A DNA stretch of 64,000 nucleotides from Symbiodinium natans. Its lineage: Eukaryota > Sar > Dinophyceae > Suessiales > Symbiodiniaceae. Made by a program: the position numbers and the translations under genes. Shown piece after piece: positions 42,401-51,519 of the stretch. The stretch is taken from positions 566,001 through 630,000 of the forward strand of contig CAJNDS010002095.1 in NCBI GenBank assembly GCA_905221605.1, read 5' to 3'. Positions within the stretch are counted from its first letter, which is position 1. Each line of letters opens with the position of its first letter. Below the pieces are notes generated by a model. That model was not told where the DNA came from, did no database searches, and was given only the letters and a program-made list of their open reading frames with translations.

Positions 42401-44089
42401 ACAAACAATACCTACATTGGGGTCGAAAGTCGGTAAATAATACCTACTTTGGGCTATTTGGAGCCTTAGGGTTTCTTGGACATGCCACAAAGGGTTTTTA
42501 TTGAGCTTGACATCTCTGCCTTTTTTCCGCTTTTCAAAACCTTCCTCAATGGGGCCGTAGGTGGAGGAAAAGTCTGCTGAACTTCCAGAGCCTAAACGGT
42601 TCCGCCCTCATGGCTCGATACGGCGACCTGAAATTGTAGAAGTCTCCCCACGTTGTGCTTATGGTTATAGACGACCTACACCCCTGAACCCCGATCCTAC
42701 ATCCTAGCTTCAGAGTATACACCCCAGGGTGTGCGTAAGGTTGAACTGTTCAGCGTGGACCCTATACCCTCCAGCCACGCATCCCACTTCAACAGCACAA
42801 CTCAACGACACACAACACACATAACATAGCACAGCAAAAAACATATCAGGACATACCATGCTGTTGCGCAGAATAGTAGATAGCAACAGTTAAAGCAAAA
42901 TCGTCAACAACATGTCACGGAGCAGCTTGTAATACTAGCCCTGAATGCAAACACACGCATGGGCACAACATGGCATATTTCAAGAAACCGGAATAGCAGC
43001 GACACAAACACAAATCGAGAAGGTTCAAGAGTTGGGGAGCAGCTGTCCGTAAACCCTAAACCCTAAATCCTAAACCCTAAACCCTAAACCCTAAACTGAG
43101 GGCGGCGCAAAACTTCAGCACTAGGGCAGCATGCCAAACTGCGTCCGACACCCGGTGGCGGCACAATACAGAGTATAAAGATAGAACACCGTGTCATCTA
43201 GCGAAGAAAACAATGGTGATTTTGGGGTTTAGGGTTTAGGGTTTTTTGGTATATCTTCTACAAAGTGCCCAACAGCATATGCCATGGCAAGCTGCATCTG
43301 AAACTGATCCTAAAGCCTAAATCCACACACCCTTATCCCATAACCCAAGCCCTAAACCCTAAACCCTAAACCTTAAACCCTAAACCCTAAACCCTATAAT
43401 CCAAGAGGCTGACCAGAGGAGCCCATGCGGGATTACCAGGAACTGGTCGTCACGGCCCGGAATCATGGCCTCAAAGCTCAGTATGGGCACTGTAGCGGGG
43501 TTTAGGGCTTAGGGCTTAGGGGCTGCGAGCTTAGGGCTTAGGGTCAATCGGGCTTGTGGGAATGAAGGTTTAGCATTTTGTGAAACTTAGGGGTTAACTA
43601 GATTTTAGGGTATCAGTAGCTTGGGGGGCTCTGGACTCAGAAGGGTTCCCACCTTGACTTAAGGAATCTACCTCAATGTTAGATAGGCTCTAGGAGGTAG
43701 GGGTCAAGTTTGCGGCACATTTCTTAACTAAGGGGTATTGAGCTTTCTGGGTTCAGGAGTTTAGGATGCAGGGTTAACGTGGGTTTCGAGTCGAGTCTAG
43801 GGCCGAACATGCACAAGACATGAAGTCCGATCCCGCGAGCGTACGTTTTGGGGCTTAGGCGTCCGAGGGCGCCGGTCGCCAAAAAGAAACTACATTGGAA
43901 CCTTCAGGTAGGGTTTACAGGAAGGAGGTGTGGGCGTGGGCAGGTCGAAGTGGTGGGCAGCGAAACCTAAACCCTAGACCCTCAACCCAAAACCCTAAAC
44001 CAGAACCTAAGCCCAAGCGCTGTCAGATGGTTGCAGACGCCCTCATTGAGACCCATCCGATGGCAAAGCCGGTAAACGGCCGCCAAGTC
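36409..44089 (-). CDS. Class II aldolase/adducin-domain protein, 12 exons (5' end not found)
   Basis: I joined twelve minus-strand exons: 44089-44021, 43469-43410, 42345-42291, 42160-42067, 41897-41829, 40665-40575, 40284-40213, 39115-39045, 38433-38406, 37937-37887, 36710-36640 and 36472-36409. They total 795 nt in one open frame (264 codons plus TGA). Family landmarks appear in the right order: YRLCHRMGLNEGVCNHL (about residues 6-22), DDQFLVIPHGLLW (30-42), HTHMPYATAL (90-99) with two expected zinc-ligand histidines, RFYDDVAYD (120-128), LLHRNHGVIVCG (154-165) with the third histidine, and AFDDLYYLERA (171-181). The Glu expected four residues before H74 in catalytic aldolases is Ala here, as in adducin-like members, so sugar-phosphate aldolase activity is doubtful. 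The last exon adds a hydrophobic stretch (about 245-261) ending RSR, a possible membrane anchor. All eleven acceptors are AG|G; donors are GC (8), GT (2), GA (1). A first exon with the start Met is missing; one may lie above 44.1 kb. Confidence 0.9.
36640..36710 (-). CDS. Aldolase gene exon 11
   Basis: Twenty-three codons, AKAHLDAWKREMRRSEGTWP then SEN, plus two bases. An aromatic/Lys-rich helix of this type closes the family domain. Acceptor CCCAG|GCG, donor AATTG|GCGA (GC type). Confidence 0.85.
37188..37492 (-). repeat. 9-bp minisatellite in an aldolase intron
   Basis: About 33 tandem 9-bp units, AAACCCCAT and AAACCCAAT, arranged in blocks. A telomere-like unit with two extra bases. Open in every minus frame (MGFMGF..., YWVYWV...), which is an artefact. 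Lies in intron 10 of the aldolase gene. Confidence 0.96.
37714..37842 (+). repeat. Telomere-type tract (TTTAGGG)n
   Basis: About eighteen units with one short and one 9-bp unit, in intron 10 of the aldolase gene. Confidence 0.96.
37887..37937 (-). CDS. Aldolase gene exon 10
   Basis: Seventeen codons, ATKEATDSLKPHYAPGP. Acceptor GAGAG|GCG, donor CCT|GCAC (GC type). It is in phase with exons 9 and 11; sequence support is weaker than for exons 4-8 because this region is variable in the family. Confidence 0.75.
38000..38144. mobile_element. MITE family A in aldolase intron 9
   Basis: Terminal repeats TACTTGGAGGTGCATGGC / ACCTGAAAACCTCCAAGTA, about 145 bp, inside intron 37938-38405. Confidence 0.87.
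38406..38433 (-). CDS. Aldolase gene exon 9 (28-nt micro-exon)
   Basis: Only 28 nt, giving LLVDDATAK after completing a split Glu codon. Acceptor GCTGAG|GCTC, donor AAG|GTGC (GT type). It keeps frame on both sides and fits the usual sequence after the Gly-Gln turn. Confidence 0.8.
38590..38620 (+). repeat. Poly-G run in aldolase intron 8
   Basis: About 24 consecutive G then GTGGGGG. Similar C or G runs lie near 1605, 8878, 15477, 23738, 27119, 35075, 41361, 46564, 52962 and 59181. Confidence 0.93.
38750..38900. mobile_element. MITE family D in aldolase intron 8
   Basis: Ends CTAAGGGAAGTTACGTGGTC and GGGCCCATGAAACTACCCTTAG form a good inverted repeat; 151 bp. Confidence 0.87.
39045..39115 (-). 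CDS. Aldolase gene exon 8
   Basis: Twenty-three codons, AFDDLYYLERAAMIQVLAAS then TGQ, plus two bases. This is the conserved C-terminal helix of the family. Acceptor ATCAG|GCC, donor CAGGA|GCTG (GC type). Confidence 0.92.
39976..40037. mobile_element. MITE family B, left end only
   Basis: GGTAGCCCAGTAACCATATC and about 40 more bases, in aldolase intron 7; the rest is missing. Confidence 0.7.
40213..40284 (-). CDS. Aldolase gene exon 7, RNHG motif
   Basis: Twenty-four codons, AMDNKLALLHRNHGVIVCGA then TVAE. The His of RNHG is the expected third zinc ligand. Acceptor GACAG|GCC, donor GAG|GTCAG (GT type). Confidence 0.93.
40575..40665 (-). CDS. Aldolase gene exon 6
   Basis: Thirty codons, NSLRFYDDVAYDPVYHGLVC then EEDEGNRLAK, the surface segment before the third zinc ligand. 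Acceptor CCCAG|GAAC, donor AAG|GCTC (GC type). Confidence 0.92.
40969..41077. mobile_element. MITE family E in aldolase intron 5
   Basis: Ends CCCTAAGGGTTCATGTACCT and ATACATGGGCCCTTAGGG, same inner arms as the 11.9-kb copy. Confidence 0.9.
41674..41812 (-). repeat. Telomere-type tract (CCCTAAA)n
   Basis: About nineteen units, just past the GA donor side of aldolase intron 5. Confidence 0.96.
41829..41897 (-). CDS. Aldolase gene exon 5
   Basis: It completes the split Met and continues PYATALCCVATKSEEHPLKM then CN and part of Gln. Acceptor GCAAAG|GCCC. The donor that restores the family frame is AACCA|GATCCC, a GA donor, the rarest type in this gene. Confidence 0.88.
41917..42001 (+). repeat. 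Triplet repeat (AGC/AGT)n
   Basis: About 28 AGC or AGT triplets inside aldolase intron 4, between the HTH exon and the PYATAL exon. The poly-Ser frame here is not coding. Confidence 0.95.
42067..42160 (-). CDS. Aldolase gene exon 4, zinc-binding HTH
   Basis: Thirty whole codons with a split codon at each end, containing CEISAFEIHRAIHDLDP and then AVVLHTH. The two histidines of HTH are the expected metal ligands. Acceptor GGGAAG|GGC; donor CACAT|GCATC (GC type), which splits the Met codon that follows HTH. Confidence 0.92.
42291..42345 (-). CDS. Aldolase gene exon 3
   Basis: It encodes EVTPDKLLKVAHDGTVLA plus the first base of the next Gly codon. Acceptor CCCAG|GAA, donor GCAG|GCGG (GC type). 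Continuing to the next GT instead (CACAG|GTTTAGG) would break the match to the family at the join. Confidence 0.9.
42383..42471. mobile_element. MITE-like family C, empty copy, in aldolase intron 2
   Basis: An 89-bp near-palindrome: CCCTAAGGCTCCAAGTATAC ... GGAGCCTTAGGG with ACCTACATTGGGGTCGAAAG in the centre. Uninterrupted, it is the reference for 59497-59680. Confidence 0.9.
42480..43020. other. Aldolase intron 2 interior
   Basis: A+C-rich sequence with no repeat tract and no exon-like frame. Confidence 0.6.
43410..43469 (-). CDS. Aldolase gene exon 2
   Basis: Twenty codons, AMIPGRDDQFLVIPHGLLWS, matching the substrate-loop segment of the family. Acceptor TTTGAG|GCC, donor TCA|GCC (GC type). 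It sits between a CCCTAAA tract (left) and a TTTAGGG tract (right). Confidence 0.9.
44021..44089 (-). CDS. Aldolase gene exon 1 of those found
   Basis: It encodes residues 1-23, DLAAVYRLCHRMGLNEGVCN then HLT, the N-terminal helix region of the class II aldolase fold. Acceptor CCAG|GAC and donor ACA|GCGC (GC type). The frame is 23 complete codons. The C-strand tract just upstream on the plus strand lies in the following intron, so in the sense direction the intron opens with TTTAGGG-type sequence. Confidence 0.88.
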
Positions 44090-44183
44090 CTGGTTTTCGG
44101 GTTTAGCTTAGGGACCCTAAGCCCTAAACCATAAACCCTTAACCCTTATACCCTAAGCCCTAAGCCCTAAACCTGATAGGGTT

Positions 44184-44240
44184 TGCTTCTTAAGATTGAG
44201 GGCCACCTCCTGCGTCTCTGAATCCTACACTTTGACAAAG
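44184..44240 (-). CDS. Possible upstream exon of the aldolase gene
   Basis: A short open minus-strand segment reads TQEVALNLKKQ after GATTCAGAG. It lies in the right place for an upstream exon, but there is no AG|G acceptor and no recognised motif. A second open segment (AILETYNLMPPKPAQRS, about 44357-44410) is another candidate. Confidence 0.25.
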
Positions 44241-44539
44241 GGCTTAGGTTTGGGGATTTGGGCTTTTGGGGTTCGGGGTTGAACACCCCCCCCCCCCCAA
44301 CCAAAAAAAAAATACGTCTGAACAAAGAACCCGAAACCCTAAACCCCAAACCCTAATTGGAGAACGCTGCGCAGGTTTGGGGGGCATCAGGTTGTAAGTC
44401 TCCAAGATGGCTCCATACAGTCATACATGCTCCCCCAACCCTAGATTTGCAAACTACAAATTTGCGAACTCGGCCAAATAACCTCACATGCATGAACACA
44501 GAATAACAATAACACTCTGATCTGAGATGTTTTGAATCA

Positions 44540-44689
44540 TCCCCTCTCTCTCTCTCCCTCTCCCTCTCCCCCTCTCTCCCTCTCCCTCTCGCCCTCTTTC
44601 ATAATCTCTTTCTTTCGTTCCTTCTCTCCCTCTCTCTCTCTCTGTATTCTTCTACAATTTGAAAATTATTATTTGTTGCGTCTCTTTGC

Positions 44690-44720
<31 letters not shown>

Positions 44721-44722
44721 AA
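44540..44722 (+). repeat. (CT)n-rich tract
   Basis: CTCTCCCT and TTCTCTCT repeats interrupted by a short A+T segment. No credible gene. Confidence 0.93.
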
Positions 44723-44875
44723 CTTCACTCCCTACATGCGACCCTAAACCTTTAAAAGTGAAACCTACACCCTGCTGTACACCGCAAGCCCACGTGTCCA
44801 TGTAAACCCGACGCAGCCCTTGAGATTTGTGATGGCTCCCTCTTGATTCCGGTCGGAGGTGGGGACAAAGAGCCT

Positions 44876-44995
44876 CCGTGGTTCTAAGTAACGTATTCGG
44901 TGCCATGTAAGGGCCTTAAAGTTTAGGCTTTAGTGGTTCTAAGTAAGTAATTATTTTGTGACCTGTAAGGGCCCTTAAAGTTTAGGGGTTAGGGG
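44876..44995 (+). repeat. Tandem 60-bp duplication
   Basis: Two diverged copies of GTGGTTCTAAGTAA...TGTAAGGGCC(C)TTAAAGTTTAGG. Confidence 0.88.
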
Positions 44996-45419
44996 GATAT
45001 GAGGCAGCGAAACCCCCCCAATTCCCGATAACGAACTGTAGGTACTACTCACCCTCAACAGTGATCCCCGTACTACCCTACCTAGGTTTAGGGGAAGGGT
45101 GTCTTAGGTTACTCTGCTTAAAACTCATTTAGGGCCCTTACAACTCTAGGCACCAAAACCCACAACCCAAAACGCAAGCCCGAAACCCGAAACCCTAAAC
45201 CTTACCAAGCCCTCACCCCCCCCCCCTTCACTGTAGGCTCCTAGGACTTGAGGGTTTCAAGGCGAATTTCTTCGGCCCTCGAAGAAAACTCCTACTTTTT
45301 GGCGCCTTTGGGGCCTGTTTTGGGGGCCCAAAAGCCTCGGCTCTGGAAAGCCGGGAAGGGGGGGGGGGTTAATATTTGTTGGGGGATTTAGGGTTTAGGG
45401 GCTTAGGGCCCCCCGCCCG

Positions 45420-45870
45420 CAGTCCTCCCTAACAGACGCCTCCGTTAAGGCAGCGGGCCGCGCCATGGCTGCGAAGTCGCGGGTCGGCAAACGCCCCCAA
45501 GGCTGGCGCTAGAGCTGCGCCTTCGGGTTTGAAAGCCCGGAGGTAGCCCTGACAACTTGCTGGAGATGAGGATTTCTCTAAGTTGTTTGGCGCCCGTATC
45601 CTCGGGTCGGCGTGAACAAACAGCATGTCTGGACCGCGCTGCGGGGCACTGAACATACGGCAGAGAGGTGGGTCTGGGGGATCGTACGTTGACTGCGCAG
45701 ATGCTCGTCAAGCCTGGGCAGTGCGAGCGATGTGCTAGCAATGCGGGCTTCGGCTTTCGGGGTTTCGGGTTTAGGGTCTAGAGTTTTGCGTTTAGGGCTT
45801 GGGAATGTGCAGGCGACTGCTGAACAAGCCAGTACGGATAGAATCGAAGACTCTCCCTTGAACACTCTGT
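45420..45870. other. G+C-rich unique segment, coding status unclear
   Basis: Three overlapping minus frames of 75-98 codons and no telomeric tract until 45750. Composition is exon-like, but I could not choose a frame or recognise a motif. Confidence 0.4.
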
Positions 45871-45915
45871 AGCCAGTGGCTTCTCAAAAACGTTATTTCA
45901 TGGCCTTGAGGCTCT

Positions 45916-46059
45916 CTTAGGGTAGTTACATGGTCCCTTATAGGCCCTTAAAGGGGGCCCCTTTTATACCCCTTATACCCTGCACACATGAAGGGCCCAT
46001 ACTTCAGACCCTGTAAAGAGGTAAGGGACCATATTAAGGGCCCGTATAACAACCCTTCG
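45916..46059. mobile_element. MITE family D
   Basis: Ends CTTAGGGTAGTTACATGGTCC and GGGCCCGTATAACAACCCTT; inner TACTTCAGACCCTGTAAAGAG. Confidence 0.85.
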
Positions 46060-46414
46060 AGGCTCCTGGAAACCCCAAACCCCATACACAAACACTATAA
46101 ACCCTACAGACCTTCATAAACCTTACAGTGGGTTAAGGTTTGGGGTTTCGGGTTTAGGGCTTGCATATTGCTGTGTTCAGGCCCACTGTGTCATTGCGAC
46201 TTTGCCAAAGCTCTGATACTGTTCAGGCCCTCATCATTCTTACGCCTAGGGGTTGCCATAAACACTGGAACCCTAAACCCTGAACCGCTAAACCCTAAAC
46301 CTTTCACACATGAACCCCTGAACCCCTCAACCCTAAACCTCACACCCCTGAACCTTAAACTCCCAACCCTTACACCCAAACCTTATTAAACCGCTAAACC
46401 GTAAACCCCAAAAC

Positions 46415-46496
46415 CGTTGGCCCCCGAGGCGGCATTCTCGACAGCGCGATCGTTGCACTCGCGGCATCGTGGGCACGTGGTGGGTGAAACAAGTCC
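46415..46496 (-). CDS. Exon candidate with CxxCxxC motif
   Basis: Acceptor TTCAG|GGA and donor CCAACG|GTTTTGG. The best-biased frame reads GLVSPTTCPRCRECNDRAVE then NAASGAN, with CPRCREC suggesting part of a zinc-binding domain such as a RING or ribbon. All three minus frames are open, so the assignment is tentative. Confidence 0.42.
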
Positions 46497-46871
46497 CTGA
46501 ACCCTAAAAACCTTTAAACGCTAAATTCGTTTATGCTCGTTGCTCAAAGGGCTCGGGGGTGACCACCCCCCCCCCCCCCCCCACCCTCCCGATAGCCCCT
46601 TCGTAAGGGCCTTGTTGGCGGGGGAGACCCTATAACCCCAGAAACCCTAAACCCTTCAAAATGTTTAAAAAGGTTCGGGTTTATCAGCTGGGCGCGGGGG
46701 GGTTTTCGAGGCTTCATGGAGTTAGGAACCCTAAACCCTAAACCCTAAACCCTGAACGCTAAACCCTAAACCCTAAACGCTAAACCCTAAACCCTAAACC
46801 CTAACCCTGAACCCTTAAACCCTTAACCCTAAACCCTAAACCCTGGGTTTGGGAGGGCTTCCGGGAGGTAG

Positions 46872-46954
46872 GGACCTTGCGGCTTCGTTTGGGTCCTGTG
46901 CTGCCGCACTTCAGACGTCACATGGCAGCGGACTCATCGGAGTCCTGGCATCAG
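46872..46954 (+). CDS. Exon candidate, plus strand
   Basis: Acceptor GGTAG|GGA, donor CATCAG|GCAC (GC type). Reads TLRLRLGPVLPHFRRHMAAD then SSESWHQ. The internal ATG could also be a translation start. Confidence 0.45.
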
Positions 46955-47549
46955 GCACGTGAAACCCTAGGCCCTGAGCCCTAAACCTAAACCCTAGCCC
47001 TAAACCCTAAACCCTGAACAACCCTGAACCCTAAACCCGAACCCAAAATCCCTGAACCCCTCACCTCCAAGCCGGCCCCCTCCTCCAGACTGTGACCCTT
47101 CCTGTGCATCAAAACCGGCTCTGGATCCCTACACCCAAGAAAAACTCCAAGAACCCTAAACCCTGCTACCCTAAACCCTGAACCCTGAAACCTGAATCCT
47201 GAACCCTACCTCTCTAGGGTCTACAGGGGGCACCTGCAGTGCGCGCCTTAAGCCCCAAACCCTCAACAGCACGCCACAGTGATCCGCAGCTACAATACCA
47301 AAGCACGGCGGTTTCGGGTTTAGGGTGAAAGGGGTTTAAAGTTGGGGCTTAGGGATCCGCAGCCTCAGTCATCGCTACTTCCACACATACATCGCCACGT
47401 GCAGCCCCTTCATGGCTGCTGGACATCCCTAAACCCAAAACCCTAAACCCATTTTGGGAGGTACTAGATGCTCTATTCCTAGGGCAGTCGGGAACGAGGT
47501 TTGAAACCCTATGCCCTAAAACCCTACACCCTGCACCCCAAAACCCTAA

Positions 47550-47660
47550 CCACCTCCCTAAACCCTAAACCCTAAACCCTAAACCCTAAACCCTAAACCC
47601 TAAACCCTAAACCCTAAACCCTAAACCCTAAACCCTAAACCCTAAACCCTAAACCCTAAA
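47550..47660 (-). repeat. Telomere-type tract (CCCTAAA)n
   Basis: Fifteen perfect units left of exon candidate 47692-47748. Confidence 0.97.
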
Positions 47661-47691
47661 CTACTGCGCATGCTTATCACGTAGAAAAAAC

Positions 47692-47748
47692 CGGAGCTCC
47701 CAGTCCACGGCCCGCCTCGTGAGGGCGCGCTTTGCTCGGGTCGAAGTC
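47692..47748 (-). CDS. Exon candidate, basic protein
   Basis: Acceptor GGAGAG|GAC, donor CTCCG|GTTTTTT. The frame TSTRAKRALTRRAVDWELR has the better codon bias; a second frame is also open. Confidence 0.42.
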
Positions 47749-47783
47749 CTCTCCGCTGAGCCCGCTTTAGGAAACTCGAGTTT

Positions 47784-47905
47784 TAGGGTTTAGGGTTTAG
47801 GGTTTAGGGTTTAGGGTTTAGGGTTTAGGGTTTAGGGTGTAGGGTTTAGGGTTTAGGGTTTAGGGTTTAGGGTTTAGGGTTTAGGGTTTAGGGTCAAGGG
47901 TTTAG
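47784..47905 (+). repeat. Telomere-type tract (TTTAGGG)n
   Basis: Sixteen units with one GTGTAGGG slip, right of exon candidate 47692-47748. Confidence 0.97.
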
Positions 47906-47979
47906 GCCCAAAAGTATGTTTTAAAATAGCCCCAGAAGCGAGCACAAGGCACCATAATTCAACTACTTTTGGGGTTTTG

Positions 47980-48098
47980 CCCTAAACCTTAAACCCTAAA
48001 CCCTAAACTTCCTAAACCCTAAAGCCTAAACCCTAAACCCTAAACCCTAACCCTAACCCTAAACCCTAAACCCTAAACCCTAAACCCTAAACCCTGAA
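47980..48098 (-). repeat. Telomere-type tract (CCCTAAA)n
   Basis: About fifteen units with two six-base slips. Confidence 0.95.
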
Positions 48099-48114
48099 TG
48101 TGAATGTAGCAGAG

Positions 48115-48177
48115 GAGCCAAAGGTGCAGGCTCTAGAGTCATGGACCCCAAAGGTGCAGCCTTCCCGCAAGCTTTGA
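48115..48177 (+). CDS. Terminal exon, 20 codons plus stop
   Basis: Acceptor GCAGAG|GAG, then EPKVQALESWTPKVQPSRKL and TGA. It ends immediately before a TTTGAGGGTTAAGGG-type tract. Product unknown. Confidence 0.48.
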   Translation, partial: EPKVQALESWTPKVQPSRKL

Positions 48178-48455
48178 GGGTTAAGGGTTTGGGGTTTAGG
48201 GTTTGGGGTTTGGGGTTTAGGGTTTTGGGTTTAGGGTTTAGGGTTTGGGGAAATTTAGGGTGGGGGGGTGCTTTGGGGGATTGCTTCAACCCTGCACCCT
48301 AATGGTTCATGGTTGCGGGGATGTGCGCCCCAGGTTTGCCCGTTGCAAGGACCCCTCTGAAGACTTTTCCGAAAGATGATCCTCTTAAAACCTATAATTT
48401 GGGATGTTCCCCCTTCTACTAACAGTCCTTAAACGGGATTAGGGTATCTGCTATT

Positions 48456-48561
48456 CTAGCCCCTACGCCATATCATCATAAGGGCAGCCTTTTTTGTAGT
48501 TGGTTACTTTGGAAGGGGAACCCAGAACCAAGAAAAGGGTCAAGGGTACCACTGGGCTACC
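48456..48561. mobile_element. MITE family B, left end decayed
   Basis: Centre TAGTTGGTTACTTTGGAAGGGGAACCC and right end CACTGGGCTACC; left end altered. Confidence 0.75.
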
Positions 48562-48756
48562 AGGTATAAGGGAAAAGGCGATTTGTTTGAGGATTCCTCT
48601 AAGAGGAATCGTCGAGTCTAGTACATAGGGTTTAGGGGTTAGGGATAGGTGGGGCCCTTAGGAAAAATGTCGCGGATTGTTCCCCAGTAAGCGTTGGCCG
48701 AAAACTAACAAAAGCCTCCGATACAATAAAGCCCGTTAAGGTTTCCCTAAGGCCAC

Positions 48757-48834
48757 AAAGCATGCAAAAAACTTGTGCACTTTTTAAAAGCGGTTTTAGC
48801 CTATATGGTCTTGTTTGCATACTTTGGGGGTTTT
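48757..48834. mobile_element. Short repeated element, family G, diverged
   Basis: Ends CAAAGCATGCAAA and TTTGCATACTTTGGGGG. Confidence 0.65.
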
Positions 48835-48933
48835 GCTACTGACAGGGTTCACAGAGACGCAACCCTGAGCCCTAAAAGAAACCCTAAACCCGCAACCCTA
48901 AACCCGAAACCGTAAACCCAAAAAATCTCCCAC

Positions 48934-49016
48934 CCCCAGATGCCAGGAGCAGGATCGGACCACAAGTTGTGTTGGCGCCCTACAGTGGGGCTCCTCCAGC
49001 GTCAGGAATTCGGCAC
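48934..49016 (-). CDS. Exon, 27 codons, unknown protein
   Basis: Acceptor AAGCAG|GTG; donor in CTGGGG|GTGGGAG. Reads AEFLTLEEPHCRAPTQLVVR then SCSWHLG. Codon bias is good and the phases are consistent (2 nt plus 27 codons). Confidence 0.52.
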
Positions 49017-49468
49017 CTGCTTGCTGATTCTTGGTTTAAAGTTTAGGGTTTAGGGTTTGGAGCTAGGAAAGGTGGCCACTCTCGTGAGAAGCTCGAGGTT
49101 TGGGTTATGTTGATGTTTACAACTCACTTCAGGGCTTGCTGGGATTCAGGGCGTAAGGTGGAGAGTTGAGGGTTTAGGTCGTCGTATAAACCTTGAACTG
49201 TACCAAAGCCGGCAAGATCGCATCGAGATCTGAGGGCACACTCCCAACATCCAGCCGGAGTCATAGAAATGCCGCGATTGAACCCTTCGGTTCTCTCTCC
49301 TCCTAAACCCTATACCCTATACCCTAAACCCTAAACCCTAAACCCTAAACCCTACATAAAGGAAGGCTTCTCCCCAAAGTTATAAACCTCTAGGTAGACT
49401 TTGTCTCATGCCCAAACCCTGCCGTGGTTTAATAGACTTATGAACCCTCTATCAAAAAAACCCTAAGC

Positions 49469-49538
49469 CCGAGCTGCGGCGCCTTGCCCGAGGAGACCGG
49501 AGCACTGCGCCGGCAGCGGAGCTGTTGCCAGGCGTTGC
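49469..49538 (-). CDS. Exon candidate with GC donor in repeat
   Basis: Acceptor CCTAG|GCA. The donor CTCGG|GCTTAGGG is a C-variant telomere unit used as a GC donor. Reads NAWQQLRCRRSAPVSSGKAP then QL. The plus frame over it is also open. Confidence 0.45.
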
Positions 49539-50069
49539 CTAGGGATGCGAGCTTTAGGGTTTAGGGTTGAGGGAAATCCTAACCTCGAAACCTCGAAACC
49601 CTGAAACACTAAACCCTAAACCCTAAACCCTAAACCCTAAGCCCTAAGCCCGAAGCCCTAAGCCCTAAACCCTAAACCCTAAACCCTAAACCCTGAGTCG
49701 GGGTCTGTAATCTAGGATCGCATGGGTACCTGGATCTGGATGAGGGCTGAAGGGGTCTCAGAGTCGAAATCAAAGAGGGGTTTAGGGTGTTAGAGTTTTA
49801 GGGGTTTAGGGTTCAGGGTTTTTTGGGCTTAGGGGGTTTTAGGGTTTAGGATTTAGGAGTTTAAGGGTTCAGGAGTTTAAGGGTTTTAGGATTGAGGGTT
49901 CTGACAGGCTTTATCTGCACCTAGCATGTCTCTAGACTGTACATCCTGGAACCTTAACCTTGTAATGCCCTAAGCCTAAACCGTGGGCAATAAACCACCT
50001 AAGGCCTAGACCACTCAATCATCCTCTGAACCCCAAACCAACCATCTACCGGGATTTAGGGTTTAGGGT

Positions 50070-50155
50070 TTAGGGGGGCCCTTTGACCAAGGCTGCTGCA
50101 AGTTCTCCGGGCGAACGGCCAGGACTTTGCTGTGCACCCCACCTCCCAGGCGGTA
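50070..50155 (-). CDS. Exon, part of a small beta domain (AVRPENL)
   Basis: Reads FRYRLGGGVHSKVLAVRPEN then LQQP. The pattern of a basic/hydrophobic strand followed by LAVRPENL resembles an SH3-like repeat common in dinoflagellate proteins (recollection). An AG|G acceptor inside (GGGAG|GTGG at 50142) may mark a shorter exon. See also the exon at 56400-56482, which resembles the other half of the same domain. Confidence 0.5.
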
Positions 50156-50932
50156 CCGAAAACACCAGCTACGATTGAGAGGGCTTGAAGTTCAGGGTGG
50201 TTCGGGTTTGGAGCTTTGGATTTTGGGTTTAGGGCTTAGGTTGAGGGAGGGCGGTTTAGGGTTTAGGGCTTGGGGCCTTTAGGGCTTAGCGTGGTTTGGG
50301 GCTTAGCGCGGCTTCGGGTTTGTAGGTATAGGGTGTATAGACAGGTTTTAAATGGTGTTTTGCACGGGGTGGTAGGGCTGACTGAGATTCTAGACATCCG
50401 AGCTCATGTGGATAAATTGAGGCTAGGGGTGGCTTTGAGGGTACCTTGTTGGGACTACTGGGGGGTTTTGGGCTTAGGGTCTAGGGTATATACACGGGTA
50501 CTTTGGGGAATCAGTGAACGCGCTCGCATGGCGTGCTGCAGAACCACGTTCTACACAGACCCAGGGTGCCTTTCCCTACTTTGGAGTAGACCCTGGAACA
50601 CAAGCAGATAATTTTCGGTATAAGTAGTTTTTATAGGAAAACAGAACCAACCAAAATATTCAAAAATAGTCCATCGTGCTCCAAACTGGTGCCTTTATGC
50701 AACGGAATCCACTATACGACTACGACAAAGGTTAGATCAACCAGCCCTGAAGCCAATTGCCGAAACACACATGGCTTGGAGTGTTGAGGTTTAGGCTCAG
50801 CTGTAGCAAGAAAACGGCGGAGGACTGTGTTGCGAAGTTGATGTACATACTTCAATTCCATTTAGGGCACTCTTAGACCCAAGACCCCAGACCCCAAACC
50901 CCAAACCCCTCACGGGTGTCCTACGGGGTCAA

Positions 50933-51121
50933 CTAGTAAGCAGCAGAGAGTATCAGTACACCATTCCCAGTTGGTGCTGAGTCTGCGGGGTCGCCTGCTG
51001 CAGGACTGCCCGCTGAGTCGGCATGCTCCAGCACCAGCTCGATCTCAATCCGGCCGTCGGGCCTGGACGTGACACATTCCAAGCTAAGCTTCAATCTGCG
51101 GCGCGGGGCCCTACATTGAGG
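50933..51121 (-). CDS. Terminal exon, about 58 codons, unknown
   Basis: After an AG|G at CAATGTAG|GGCC the frame reads APRRRLKLSLECVTSRPDGR, then IEIELVLEHADSAGSPAAGD, and ends ILSAAY before TAG. Strand-like then acidic, Ala/Pro-rich; no family recognised. The end is on the edge of the telomere-poor island. Confidence 0.5.
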   Translation of the reverse strand, partial: PQCRAPRRRLKLSLECVTSRPDGRIEIELVLEHADSAGSPAAGDPADSAPTGNGVLILSAAY

Positions 51122-51149
51122 CTTGAGTTCTCCCAAAAACACTAAATCC

Positions 51150-51487
51150 CAAAGCCCAAGCCTTTCACTCTAAGGTGCTCACAAGCCTGAGCAACAACAC
51201 ACTCTCAAAGTCTATGCTTAGCTCGAACTGAAAAAACGATTTCCAGCCAAGTGTCGCCGCGGCTCTATGCAGCATACCGCTTTGCACAGTTCACTGTGTA
51301 ACGCGTTTGGGTTCATGGGATCAGCATGCCAACGTCGAATGTGATGGAAAGGGTTTAGGATCTTTGTATACCTACAAATCCAAAGCTCAAAGTGCTTAGC
51401 TGCAGCTATATCCTTATATCGGCATATATATATATATATGTGCGTAGAGAAGCATGCAAGAAAACCGAAAAATCTATGACTTGAAAG

Positions 51488-51519
<32 letters not shown>

